Assembly (NCBI RefSeq): GCF_000699445.3
Contig: NC_067200.1
Span: 9,546,450 to 9,610,449, forward strand
Origin: Schistosoma haematobium
Taxonomy: Eukaryota; Platyhelminthes; Trematoda; Strigeidida; Schistosomatidae
Direction of reading: 5' to 3'
Length of the DNA stretch: 64,000 bases
Below the pieces are notes generated by a model. The model was not told the DNA's origin. It did not search any database and saw only the letters and a program-made list of their open reading frames with translations. Both the position numbers and the translations under genes were made by a program. This document shows positions 1-15,000 of the stretch, piece by piece; the first letter of the stretch is position 1, and each line of letters starts with the position of its first letter.

Positions 1-51
1 ATCACAGCACAAATACATCATGGAATGCAACAAATTATCGATTGAACTCAC

Positions 52-3000
52 TAGTGACGACTGATGAATCGGTGTGTGGTTCAGTTGGAGTAGATGATGT
101 TGTGGATCCAGGTGGTTGACTGGACACTTCGGACGGAATGTGCGTAGTGCTTTGTGAACTGGATGATGACTCGGTTGTGTGATCCAATGCGATACCTAAT
201 GTGTGTATGCAAACAAACAGTTCACATTGAACATGTGGTTAATATTGTGTGAGCAAATGCAGGAGGTGCACACATTTCCATCCCACTGGTCATCTTAAGA
301 ACACTCACATTTTGAAAAACACTCGCAATCAGACACACACACACACACTGAAGTGACATCCTCTTCCAATTGTGCATGCACACAACACGTGTCGCAGCAT
401 CACACCACATCAGATTGTAAGGAACACGTCTCTCACTGCATACATTTGTTCAGTCAACCACTCGTTCGTCATTCGTCTGATGATACATTGGATTTCAGTG
501 AGAACACGTGTTCACATGCACGTGAGTGGAGATGTTCGTGTTGGTGTTTGTTTGTGTTAGTGTTGGTGTTGGTTTTGGTGTTCGTGTTCACGTACACAAC
601 ACGAGTGTACTCAAATTGTCTCGGCACGATGTGACCAAGTGAATGAGGTCAGTGTTGAGAGGTCATATTGTTGATATGACGCAGACTGGTGAACTCACCA
701 TTAACACCTCCACATCTCACTTGATCGACCACTGTTCAACCACCGACCAATACACTTCAATACACAACGCATATCGTCCCACTGATTGCCACTGTCTCAC
801 TCACTCTACCCAACCAAAATCTACCCACAAATTGTCAAAATATTCACACTCTATCTCTCTCACAGTCTAAATCAAGCATGCTGCACACACGGACAATCAC
901 ACACAATGCATGCACACTTGTACACAAATTCTCAACAGACCAAATCTACAAGTGCAATCAATGATGAGCATTAATTACACAAGTGTGAAATCACAGCACA
1001 AATACATCATGGAATGCAACAAATTATCGATTGAACTCACTAGTGACGACTGATGAATCGGTGTGTGGTTCAGTTGGAGTAGATGATGTTGTGGATCCAG
1101 GTGGTTGACTGGACACTTCGGACGGAATGTGCGTAGTGCTTTGTGAACTGGATGATGACTCGGTTGTGTGATCCAATGCGATACCTAATGTGTGTATGCA
1201 AACAAACAGTTCACATTGAACATGTGGTTAATATTGTGTGAGCAAATGCAGGAGGTGCACACATTTCCATCCCACTGGTCATCTTAAGAACACTCACATT
1301 TTGAAAAACACTCGCAATCAGACACACACACACACACACTCACACTCACAAACACACACACACACTGAAGTGACATCCTCTTACAATTGTGCATGCACAC
1401 AACACGTGTCGCAGCATCACACCACATCAGATTGTAAGGAACACGTCTCTCACTGCATACATTTGTTCAGTCAACCACTCGTTCGTCATTCGTCTGATGA
1501 TACATTGGATTTCAGTGAGAACACGTGTTCACATGCACGTGAGTGGAGATGTTCGTGTTGGTGTTTGTTTGTGTTAGTGTTGGTGTTGGTTTTGGTGTTC
1601 GTGTTCACGTACACAACACGAGTGTACTCAAATTGTCTCGGCACGATGTGACCAAGTGAATGAGGTCAGTGTTGAGAGGTCATATTGTTGATATGACGCA
1701 GACTGGTGAACTCACCATTAACACCTCCACATCTCACTTGATCGACCACTGTTCAACCACCGACCAATACACTTCAATACACAACGCATATCGTCCCACT
1801 GATTGCCACTGTCTCACTCACTCTACCCAACCAAAATCTACCCACAAATTGTCAAAATATTCACACTCTATCTCTCTCACAGTCTAAATCAAGCATGCTG
1901 CACACACGGACAATCACACACAATGCATGCACACTTGTACACAAATTCTCAACAGACCAAATCTACAAGTGCAATCAATGATGAGCATTAATTACACAAG
2001 TGTGAAATCACAGCACAAATACATCATGGAATGCAACAAATTATCGATTGAACTCACTAGTGACGACTGATGAATCGGTGTGTGGTTCAGTTGGAGTAGA
2101 TGATGTTGTGGATCCAGGTGGTTGACTGGACACTTCGGACGGAATGTGCGTAGTGCTCTGTGAACTGGATGATGACTCGGTTGTGTGATCCAATGCGATA
2201 CCTAATGTGTGTATGCAAACAAACAGTTCACATTGAACATGTGGTTAATATTGTGTGAGCAAATGCAGGAGGTGCACACATTTCCATCCCACTGGTCATC
2301 TTAAGAACACTCACATTTTGAAAAACACTCGCAATCAGACACACAAACACACACACACTGAAGTGACATCCTCTTCCAATTGTGCATGCACACAACACGT
2401 GTCGCAGCATCACACCACATCAGATTGTAAGGAACACGTCTCTCACTGCATACATTTGTTCAGTCAACCACTCGTTCGTCATTCGTCTGATGATACATTG
2501 GATTTCAGTGAGAACACGTGTTCACATGCACGTGAGTGGAGATGTTCGTGTTGGTGTTTGTTTGTGTTAGTGTTGGTGTTGGTTTTGGTGTTCGTGTTCA
2601 CGTACACAACACGAGTGTACTCAAATTGTCTCGGCACGATGTGACCAAGTGAATGAGGTCAGTGTTGAGAGGTCATATTGTTGATATGACGCAGACTGGT
2701 GAACTCACCATTAACACCTCCACATCTCACTTGATCGACCACTGTTCAACCACCGACCAATACACTTCAATACACAACGCATATCGTCCGACTGATTGCC
2801 ACTGTCTCACTCACTCTACCCAACCAAAATCTACCCACAAATTGTCAAAATATTCACACTCTATCTCTCTCACAGTCTAAATCAAGCATGCTGCACACAC
2901 GGACAATCACACACAATGCATGCACACTTGTACACAAATTCTCAACAGACCAAATCTACAAGTGCAATGAATGATGAGCATTAATTACACAAGTGTGAAA

Positions 3001-6000
3001 TCACAGCACAAATACATCATGGAATGCAGCAAATTATCGATTGAACTCACTAGTGACGACTGATGAATCGGTGTGTGGTTCAGTTGGAGTAGATGATGTT
3101 GTGGATCCAGGTGGTTGACTGGACACTTCGGACGGAATGTGCGTAGTGCTTTGTGAACTGGATGATGACTCGGTTGTGTGATCCAATGCGATACCTAATG
3201 TGTGTATGCAAACAAACAGTTCACATTGAACATGTGGTTAATATTGTGTGAGCAAATGCAGGAGGTGCACACATTTCCATCCCACTGGTCATCTTAAGAA
3301 CACTCACATTTTGAAAAACACTCGCAATCAGACACACACACACACACAACAGACACACACACACACACACTGAAGTGACATCCTCTTCCAATTGTGCATG
3401 CACACAACACGTGTCGCAGCATCACACCACATCAGATTGTAAGGAACACGTCTCTCACTGCATACATTTGTTCAGTCAACCACTCGTTCGTCATTCGTCT
3501 GATGATACATTGGATTTCAGTGAGAACACGTGTTCACATGCACGTGAGTGGAGATGTTCGTGTTGGTGTTTGTTTGTGTTAGTGTTGGTGTTGGTTTTGG
3601 TGTTCGTGTTCACGTACACAACACGAGTGTACTCAAATTGTCTCGGCACGATGTGACCAAGTGAATGAGGTCAGTGTTGAGAGGTCATATTGTTGATATG
3701 ACGCAGACTGGTGAACTCACCATTAACACCTCCACATCTCACTTGATCGACCACTGTTCAACCACCGACCAATACACTTCAATACACAACGCATATCGTC
3801 CCACTGATTGCCACTGTCTCACTCACTCTACCCAACCAAAATCTACCCACAAATTGTCAAAATATTCACACTCTATCTCTCTCACAGTCTAAATCAAGCA
3901 TGCTGCACACACGGACAATCACACACAATGCATGCACACTTGTACACAAATTCTCAACAGACCAAATCTACAAGTGCAATGAATGATGAGCATTAATTAC
4001 ACAAGTGTGAAATCACAGCACAAATACATCATGGAATGCAGCAAATTATCGATTGAACTCACTAGTGACGACTGATGAATCGGTGTGTGGTTCAGTTGGA
4101 GTAGATGATGTTGTGGATCCAGGTGGTTGACTGGACACTTCGGACGGAATGTGCGTAGTGCTCTGTGAACTGGATGATGACTCGGTTGTGTGATCCGATG
4201 CGATACCTAATGTGTGTATGCAAACAAACAGTTCACATTGAACATGTGGTTAATATTGTGTGAGCAAATGCAGGAGGTGCACACATTTCCATCCCACTGG
4301 TCATCTTAAGAACACTCACATTTTGAAAAACACTCGCAATCAGACACACACACACACACACTGAAGTGACATCCTCTTCCAATTGTGCATGCACACAACA
4401 CGTGTCGCAGCATCACACCACATCAGATTGTAAGGAACACGTCTCTCACTGCATACATTTGTTCAGTCAACCACTCGTTCGTCATTCGTCTGATGATACA
4501 TTGGATTTCAGTGAGAACACGTGTTCACATGCACGTGAGTGGAGATGTTCGTGTTGGTGTTTGTTTGTGTTAGTGTTGGTGTTGGTTTTGGTGTTCGTGT
4601 TCACGTACACAACACGAGTGTACTCAAATTGTCTCGGCACGATGTGACCAAGTGAATGAGGTCAGTGTTGAGAGGTCATATTGTTGATATGACGCAGACT
4701 GGTGAACTCACCATTAACACCTCCACATCTCACTTGATCGACCACTGTTCAACCACCGACCAATACACTTCAATACACAACGCATATCGTCCGACTGATT
4801 GCCACTGTCTCACTCACTCTACCCAACCAAAATCTACCCACAAATTGTCAAAATATTCACACTCTATCTCTCTCACAGTCTAAATCAAGCATGCTGCACA
4901 CACGGACAATCACACACAATGCATGCACACTTGTACACAAATTCTCAACAGACCAAATCTACAAGTGCAATGAATGATGAGCATTAATTACACAAGTGTG
5001 AAATCACAGCACAAATACATCATGGAATGCAGCAAATTATCGATTGAACTCACTAGTGACGACTGATGAATCGGTGTGTGGTTCAGTTGGAGTAGATGAT
5101 GTTGTGGATCCAGGTGGTTGACTGGACACTTCGGACGGAATGTGCGTAGTGCTCTGTGAACTGGATGATGACTCGGTTGTGTGATCCGATGCGATACCTA
5201 ATGTGTGTATGCAAACAAACAGTTCACATTGAACATGTGGTTAATATTGTGTGAGCAAATGCAGGAGGTGCACACATTTCCATCCCACTGGTCATCTTAA
5301 GAACACTCACATTTTGAAAAACACTCGCAATCAGACACACACACACACACACACACTGAAGTGACATCCTCTTCCAATTGTGCATGCACACAACACGTGT
5401 CGCAGCATCACACCACATCAGATTGTAAGGAACACGTCTCTCACTGCATACATTTGTTCAGTCAACCACTCGTTCGTCATTCGTCTGATGATACATTGGA
5501 TTTCAGTGAGAACACGTGTTCACATGCACGTGAGTGGAGATGTTCGTGTTGGTGTTTGTTTGTGTTAGTGTTGGTGTTGGTTTTGGTGTTCGTGTTCACG
5601 TACACAACACGAGTGTACTCAAATTGTCTCGGCACGATGTGACCAAGTGAATGAGGTCAGTGTTGAGAGGTCATATTGTTGATATGACGCAGACTGGTGA
5701 ACTCACCATTAACACCTCCACATCTCACTTGATCGACCACTGTTCAACCACCGACCAATACACTTCAATACACAACGCATATCGTCCCACTGATTGCCAC
5801 TGTCTCACTCACTCTACCCAACCAAAATCTACCCACAAATTGTCAAAATATTCACACTCTATCTCTCTCACAGTCTAAATCAAGCATGCTGCACACACGG
5901 ACAATCACACACAATGCATGCACACTTGTACACAAATTCTCAACAGACCAAATCTACAAGTGCAATGAATGATGAGCATTAATTACACAAGTGTGAAATC

Positions 6001-9000
6001 ACAGCACAAATACATCATGGAATGCAGCAAATTATCGATTGAACTCACTAGTGACGACTGATGAATCGGTGTGTGGTTCAGTTGGAGTAGATGATGTTGT
6101 GGATCCAGGTGGTTGACTGGACACTTCGGACGGAATGTGCGTAGTGCTCTGTGAACTGGATGATGACTCGGTTGTGTGATCCGATGCGATACCTAATGTG
6201 TGTATGCAAACAAACAGTTCACATTGAACATGTGGTTAATATTGTGTGAGCAAATGCAGGAGGTGCACACATTTCCATCCCACTGGTCATCTTAAGAACA
6301 CTCACATTTTGAAAAACACTCGCAATCAGACACACAAACACACACACACTCACACTCACAGACACACACTGAAGTGACATCCTCTTCCAATTGTGCATGC
6401 ACACAACACGTGTCGCAGCATCACACCACATCAGATTGTAAGGAACACGTCTCTCACTGCATACATTTGTTCAGTCAACCACTCGTTCGTCATTCGTCTG
6501 ATGATACATTGGATTTCAGTGAGAACACGTGTTCACATGCACGTGAGTGGAGATGTTCGTGTTGGTGTTTGTTTGTGTTAGTGTTGGTGTTGGTTTTGGT
6601 GTTCGTGTTCACGTACACAACACGAGTGTACTCAAATTGTCTCGGCACGATGTGACCAAGTGAATGAGGTCAGTGTTGAGAGGTCATATTGTTGATATGA
6701 CGCAGACTGGTGAACTCACCATTAACACCTCCACATCTCACTTGATCGACCACTGTTCAACCACCGACCAATACACTTCAATACACAACGCATATCGTCC
6801 GACTGATTGCCACTGTCTCACTCACTCTACCCAACCGAAATCTACCCACAAATTGTCAAAATATTCACACTCTATCTCTCTCACAGTCTAAATCAAGCAT
6901 GCTGCACACACGGACAATCACACACAATGCATGCACACTTGTACACAAATTCTCAACAGACCAAATCTACAAGTGCAATGAATGATGAGCATTAATTACA
7001 CAAGTGTGAAATCACAGCACAAATACATCATGGAATGCAGCAAATTATCGATTGAACTCACTAGTGACGACTGATGAATCGGTGTGTGGTTCAGTTGGAG
7101 TAGATGATGTTGTGGATCCAGGTGGTTGACTGGACACTTCGGACGGAATGTGCGTAGTGCTTTGCGAACTGGATGATGACTCGGTTGTGTGATCCGATGC
7201 GATACCTAATGTGTGTATGCAAACAAACAGTTCACATTGAACATGTGGTTAATATTGTGTGAGCAAATGCAGGAGGTGCACACATTTCCATCCCACTGGT
7301 CATCTTAAGAACACTCACATTTTGAAAAACACTCGCAATCAGACACACACACACACACACACTGAAGTGACATCCTCTTCCAATTGTGCATGCACACAAC
7401 ACGTGTCGCAGCATCACACCACATCAGATTGTAAGGAACACGTCTCTCACTGCATACATTTGTTCAGTCAACCACTCGTTCGTCATTCGTCTGATGATAC
7501 ATTGGATTTCAGTGAGAACACGTGTTCACATGCACGTGAGTGGAGATGTTCGTGTTGGTGTTTGTTTGTGTTAGTGTTGGTGTTGGTTTTGGTGTTCGTG
7601 TTCACGTACACAACACGAGTGTACTCAAATTGTCTCGGCACGATGTGACCAAGTGAATGAGGTCAGTGTTGAGAGGTCATATTGTTGATATGACGCAGAC
7701 TGGTGAACTCACCATTAACACCTCCACATCTCACTTGATCGACCACTGTTCAACCACCGACCAATACACTTCAATACACAACGCATATCGTCCGACTGAT
7801 TGCCACTGTCTCACTCACTCTACCCAACCGAAATCTACCCACAAATTGTCAAAATATTCACACTCTATCTCTCTCACAGTCTAAATCAAGCATGCTGCAC
7901 ACACGGACAATCACACACAATGCATGCACACTTGTACACAAATTCTCAACAGACCAAATCTACAAGTGCAATGAATGATGAGCATTAATTACACAAGTGT
8001 GAAATCACAGCACAAATACATCATGGAATGCAGCAAATTATCGATTGAACTCACTAGTGACGACTGATGAATCGGTGTGTGGTTCAGTTGGAGTAGATGA
8101 TGTTGTGGATCCAGGTGGTTGACTGGACACTTCGGACGGAATGTGCGTAGTGCTTTGCGAACTGGATGATGACTCGGTTGTGTGATCCGATGCGATACCT
8201 AATGTGTGTATGCAAACAAACAGTTCACATTGAACATGTGGTTAATATTGTGTGAGCAAATGCAGGAGGTGCACACATTTCCATCCCACTGGTCATCTTA
8301 AGAACACTCACATTTTGAAAAACACTCGCAATCAGACACACACACACACACACTCTGAAGTGACATCCTCTTCCAATTGTGCATGCACACAACACGTGTC
8401 GCAGCATCACACCACATCAGATTGTAAGGAACACGTCTCTCACTGCATACATTTGTTCAGTCAACCACTCGTTCGTCATTCGTCTGATGATACATTGGAT
8501 TTCAGTGAGAACACGTGTTCACATGCACGTGAGTGGAGATGTTCGTGTTGGTGTTTGTTTGTGTTAGTGTTGGTGTTGGTTTTGGTGTTCGTGTTCACGT
8601 ACACAACACGAGTGTACTCAAATTGTCTCGGCACGATGTGACCAAGTGAATGAGGTCAGTGTTGAGAGGTCATATTGTTGATATGACGCAGACTGGTGAA
8701 CTCACCATTAACACCTCCACATCTCACTTGATCGACCACTGTTCAACCACCGACCAATACACTTCAATACACAACGCATATCGTCCGACTGATTGCCACT
8801 GTCTCACTCACTCTACCCAACCGAAATCTACCCACAAATTGTCACAATATTCACACTCTATCTCTCTCACAGTCTAAATCAAGCATGCTGCACACACGGA
8901 CAATCACACACAATGCATGCACACTTGTACACAAATTCTCAACAGACCAAATCTACAAGTGCAATGAATGATGAGCATTAATTACACAAGTGTGAAATCA

Positions 9001-12000
9001 CAGCACAAATACATCATGGAATGCAGCAAATTATCGATTGAACTCACTAGTGACGACTGATGAATCGGTGTGTGGTTCAGTTGGAGTAGATGATGTTGTG
9101 GATCCAGGTGGTTGACTGGACACTTCGGACGGAATGTGCGTAGTGCTTTGCGAACTGGATGATGACTCGGTTGTGTGATCCGATGCGATACCTAATGTGT
9201 GTATGCAAACAAACAGTTCACATTGAACATGTGGTTAATATTGTGTGAGCAAATGCAGGAGGTGCACACATTTCCATCCCACTGGTCATCTTAAGAACAC
9301 TCACATTTTGAAAAACACTCGCAATCAGACACACACACACACATACTCTGAAGTGACATCCTCTTCCAATTGTGCATGCACACAACACGTGTCGCAGCAT
9401 CACACCACATCAGATTGTAAGGAACACGTCTCTCACTGCATACATTTGTTCAGTCAACCACTCGTTCGTCATTCGTCTGATGATACATTGGATTTCAGTG
9501 AGAACACGTGTTCACATGCACGTGAGTGGAGATGTTCGTGTTGGTGTTTGTTTGTGTTAGTGTTGGTGTTGGTTTTGGTGTTCGTGTTCACGTACACAAC
9601 ACGAGTGTACTCAAATTGTCTCGGCACGATGTGACCAAGTGAATGAGGTCAGTGTTGAGAGGTCATATTGTTGATATGACGCAGACTGGTGAACTCACCA
9701 TTAACACCTCCACATCTCACTTGATCGACCACTGTTCAACCACCGACCAATACACTTCAATACACAACGCATATCGTCCGACTGATTGCCACTGTCTCAC
9801 TCACTCTACCCAACCGAAATCTACCCACAAATTGTCACAATATTCACACTCTATCTCTCTCACAGTCTAAATCAAGCATGCTGCACACACGGACAATCAC
9901 ACACAATGCATGCACACTTGTACACAAATTCTCAACAGACCAAATCTACAAGTGCAATGAATGATGAGCATTAATTACACAAGTGTGAAATCACAGCACA
10001 AATACATCATGGAATGCAGCAAATTATCGATTGAACTCACTAGTGACGACTGATGAATCGGTGTGTGGTTCAGTTGGAGTAGATGATGTTGTGGATCCAG
10101 GTGGTTGACTGGACACTTCGGACGGAATGTGCGTAGTGCTTGTGAACTGGATGATGACTCGGTTGTGTGATCCGATGCGATACCTAATGTGTGTATGCAA
10201 ACAAACAGTTCACATTGAACATGTGGTTAATATTGTGTGAGCAAATGCAGGAGGTGCACACATTTCCATCCCACTGGTCATCTTAAGAACACTCACATTT
10301 TGAAAAACACTCGCAATCAGACACACACACACACACTCTGAAGTGACATCCTCTTCCAATTGTGCATGCACACAACACGTGTCGCAGCATCACACCACAT
10401 CAGATTGTAAGGAACACGTCTCTCACTGCATACATTTGTTCAGTCAATCACTCGTTCGTCATTCGTCTGATGATACATTGGATTTCAGTGAGAACACGTG
10501 TTCACATGCACGTGAGTGGAGATGTTCGTGTTGGTGTTTGTTTGTGTTAGTGTTGGTGTTGGTTTTGGTGTTCGTGTTCACGTACACAACACGAGTGTAC
10601 TCAAATTGTCTCGGCACGATGTGACCAAGTGAATGAGGTCAGTGTTGAGAGGTCATATTGTTGATATGACGCAGACTGGTGAACTCACCATTAACACCTC
10701 CACATCTCACTTGATCGACCACTGTTCAACCACCGACCAATACACTTCAATACACAACGCATATCGTCCGACTGATTGCCACTGTCTCACTCACTCTACC
10801 CAACCGAAATCTACCCACAAATTGTCACAATATTCACACTCTATCTCTCTCACAGTCTAAATCAAGCATGCTGCACACACGGACAATCACACACAATGCA
10901 TGCACACTTGTACACAAATTCTCAACAGACCAAATCTACAAGTGCAATGAATGATGAGCATTAATTACACAAGTGTGAAATCACAGCACAAATACATCAT
11001 GGAATGCAGCAAATTATCGATTGAACTCACTAGTGACGACTGATGAATCGGTGTGTGGTTCAGTTGGAGTAGATGATGTTGTGGATCCAGGTGGTTGACT
11101 GGACACTTCGGACGGAATGTGCGTAGTGCTTTGCGAACTGGATGATGACTCGGTTGTGTGATCCGATGCGATACCTAATGTGTGTATGCAAACAAACAGT
11201 TCACATTGAACATGTGGTTAATATTGTGTGAGCAAATGCAGGAGGTGCACACATTTCCATCCCACTGGTCATCTTAAGAACACTCACATTTTGAAAAACA
11301 CTCGCAATCAGACACACACACACACACCTACTCTGAAGTGACATCCTCTTCCAATTGTGCATGCACACAACACGTGTCGCAGCATCACACCACATCAGAT
11401 TGTAAGGAACACGTCTCTCACTGCATACATTTGTTCAGTCAACCACTCGTTCGTCATTCGTCTGATGATACATTGGATTTCAGTGAGAACACGTGTTCAC
11501 ATGCACGTGAGTGGAGATGTTCGTGTTGGTGTTTGTTTGTGTTAGTGTTGGTGTTGGTTTTGGTGTTCGTGTTCACGTACACAACACGAGTGTACTCAAA
11601 TTGTCTCGGCACGATGTGACCAAGTGAATGAGGTCAGTGTTGAGAGGTCATATTGTTGATATGACGCAGACTGGTGAACTCACCATTAACACCTCCACAT
11701 CTCACTTGATCGACCACTGTTCAACCACCGACCAATACACTTCAATACACAACGCATATCGTCCGACTGATTGCCACTGTCTCACTCACTCTACCCAACC
11801 GAAATCTACCCACAAATTGTCAAAATATTCACACTCTATCTCTCTCACAGTCTAAATCAAGCATGCTGCACACACGGACAATCACACACAATGCATGCAC
11901 ACTTGTACACAAATTCTCAACAGACCAAATCTACAAGTGCAATGAATGATGAGCATTAATTACACAAGTGTGAAATCACAGCACAAATACATCATGGAAT

Positions 12001-15000
12001 GCAGCAAATTATCGATTGAACTCACTAGTGACGACTGATGAATCGGTGTGTGGTTCAGTTGGAGTAGATGATGTTGTGGATCCAGGTGGTTGACTGGACA
12101 CTTCGGACGGAATGTGCGTAGTGCTTTGCGAACTGGATGATGACTCGGTTGTGTGATCCGATGCGATACCTAATGTGTGTATGCAAACAAACAGTTCACA
12201 TTGAACATGTGGTTAATATTGTGTGAGCAAATGCAGGAGGTGCACACATTTCCATCCCACTGGTCATCTTAAGAACACTCACATTTTGAAAAACACTCGC
12301 AATCAGACACACACACACACACTCTGATGTGACATCCTCTTCCAATTGTGCATGCACACAACACGTGTCGCAGCATCACACCACATCAGATTGTAAGGAA
12401 CACGTCTCTCACTGCATACATTTGTTCAGTCAACCACTCGTTCGTCATTCGTCTGATGATACATTGATTTCAGTGAGAACACGTGTTCACATGCACGTGA
12501 GTGGAGATGTTCGTGTTGGTGTTTGTTTGTGTTAGTGTTGGTGTTGGTTTTGGTGTTCGTGTTCACGTACACAACACGAGTGTACTCAAATTGTCTCGGC
12601 ACGATGTGACCAAGTGAATGAGGTCAGTGTTGAGAGGTCATATTGTTGATATGACGCAGACTGGTGAACTCACCATTAACACCTCCACATCTCACTTGAT
12701 CGACCACTGTTCAACCACCGACCAATACACTTCAATACACAACGCATATCGTCCGACTGATTGCCACTGTCTCACTCACTCTACCCAACCGAAATCTACC
12801 CACAAATTGTCACAATATTCACACTCTATCTCTCTCACAGTCTAAATCAAGCATGCTGCACACACGGACAATCACACACAATGCATGCACACTTGTACAC
12901 AAATTCTCAACAGACCAAATCTACAAGTGCAATGAATGATGAGCATTAATTACACAAGTGTGAAATCACAGCACAAATACATCATGGAATGCAGCAAATT
13001 ATCGATTGAACTCACTAGTGACGACTGATGAATCGGTGTGTGGTTCAGTTGGAGTAGATGATGTTGTGGATCCAGGTGGTTGACTGGACACTTCGGACGG
13101 AATGTGCGTAGTGCTTTGTGAACTGGATGATGACTCGGTTGTGTGATCCGATGCGATACCTAATGTGTGTATGCAAACAAACAGTTCACATTGAACATGT
13201 GGTTAATATTGTGTGAGCAAATGCAGGAGGTGCACACATTTCCATCCCACTGGTCATCTTAAGAACACTCACATTTTGAAAAACACTCGCAATCAGACAC
13301 ACACACACACATACACTGATGTGACATCCTCTTCCAATTGTGCATGCACACAACACGTGTCGCAGCATCACACCACATCAGATTGTAAGGAACACGTCTC
13401 TCACTGCATACATTTGTTCAGTCAACCACTCGTTCGTCATTCGTCTGATGATACATTGGATTTCAGTGAGAACACGTGTTCACATGCACGTGAGTGGAGA
13501 TGTTCGTGTTGGTGTTTGTTTGTGTTAGTGTTGGTGTTGGTTTTGGTGTTCGTGTTCACGTACACAACACGAGTGTACTCAAATTGTCTCGGCACGATGT
13601 GACCAAGTGAATGAGGTCAGTGTTGAGAGGTCATATTGTTGATATGACGCAGACTGGTGAACTCACCATTAACACCTCCACATCTCACTTGATCGACCAC
13701 TGTTCAACCACCGACCAATACACTTCAATACACAACGCATATCGTCCGACTGATTGCCACTGTCTCACTCACTCTACCCAACCGAAATCTACCCACAAAT
13801 TGTCACAATATTCACACTCTATCTCTCTCACAGTCTAAATCAAGCATGCTGCACACACGGACAATCACACACAATGCATGCACACTTGTACACAAATTCT
13901 CAACAGACCAAATCTACAAGTGCAATGAATGATGAGCATTAATTACACAAGTGTGAAATCACAGCACAAATACATCATGGAATGCAGCAAATTATCGATT
14001 GAACTCACTAGTGACGACTGATGAATCGGTGTGTGGTTCAGTTGGAGTAGATGATGTTGTGGATCCAGGTGGTTGACTGGACACTTCGGACGGAATGTGC
14101 GTAGTGCTTTGTGAACTGGATGATGACTCGGTTGTGTGATCCGATGCGATACCTAATGTGTGTATGCAAACAAACAGTTCACATTGAACATGTGGTTAAT
14201 ATTGTGTGAGCAAATGCAGGAGGTGCACACATTTCCATCCCACTGGTCATCTTAAGAACACTCACATTTTGAAAAACACTCGCAATCAGACACACACACA
14301 CACACTCTGATGTGACATCCTCTTCCAATTGTGCATGCACACAACACGTGTCGCAGCATCACACCACATCAGATTGTAAGGAACACGTCTCTCACTGCAT
14401 ACATTTGTTCAGTCAACCACTCGTTCGTCATTCGTCTGATGATACATTGGATTTCAGTGAGAACACGTGTTCACATGCACGTGAGTGGAGATGTTCGTGT
14501 TGGTGTTTGTTTGTGTTAGTGTTGGTGTTGGTTTTGGTGTTCGTGTTCACGTACACAACACGAGTGTACTCAAATTGTCTCGGCACGATGTGACCAAGTG
14601 AATGAGGTCAGTGTTGAGAGGTCATATTGTTGATATGACGCAGACTGGTGAACTCACCATTAACACCTCCACATCTCACTTGATCGACCACTGTTCAACC
14701 ACCGACCAATACACTTCAATACACAACGCATATCGTCCGACTGATTGCCACTGTCTCACTCACTCTACCCAACCGAAATCTACCCACAAATTGTCACAAT
14801 ATTCACACTCTATCTCTCTCACAGTCTAAATCAAGCATGCTGCACACACGGACAATCACACACAATGCATGCACACTTGTACACAAATTCTCAACAGACC
14901 AAATCTACAAGTGCAATGAATGATGAGCATTAATTACACAAGTGTGAAATCACAGCACAAATACATCATGGAATGCAGCAAATTATCGATTGAACTCACT

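Noticed and set aside
222..410. Minus-strand 60-70-codon ORFs in each unit, Cys-Val rich
   Set aside because: They read through the (CA)n tract (as Val-Cys repeats), vary in frame between copies, and lie in the predicted intron.
643..870. Plus-strand ORFs of 75, 62, 93 and 129 codons repeated in every array unit
   Set aside because: They recur only because the DNA recurs. Several rely on a GTG start, none has splice or start context, and their length changes with the CA tract. The minus-strand spliced exon explains the unit better.
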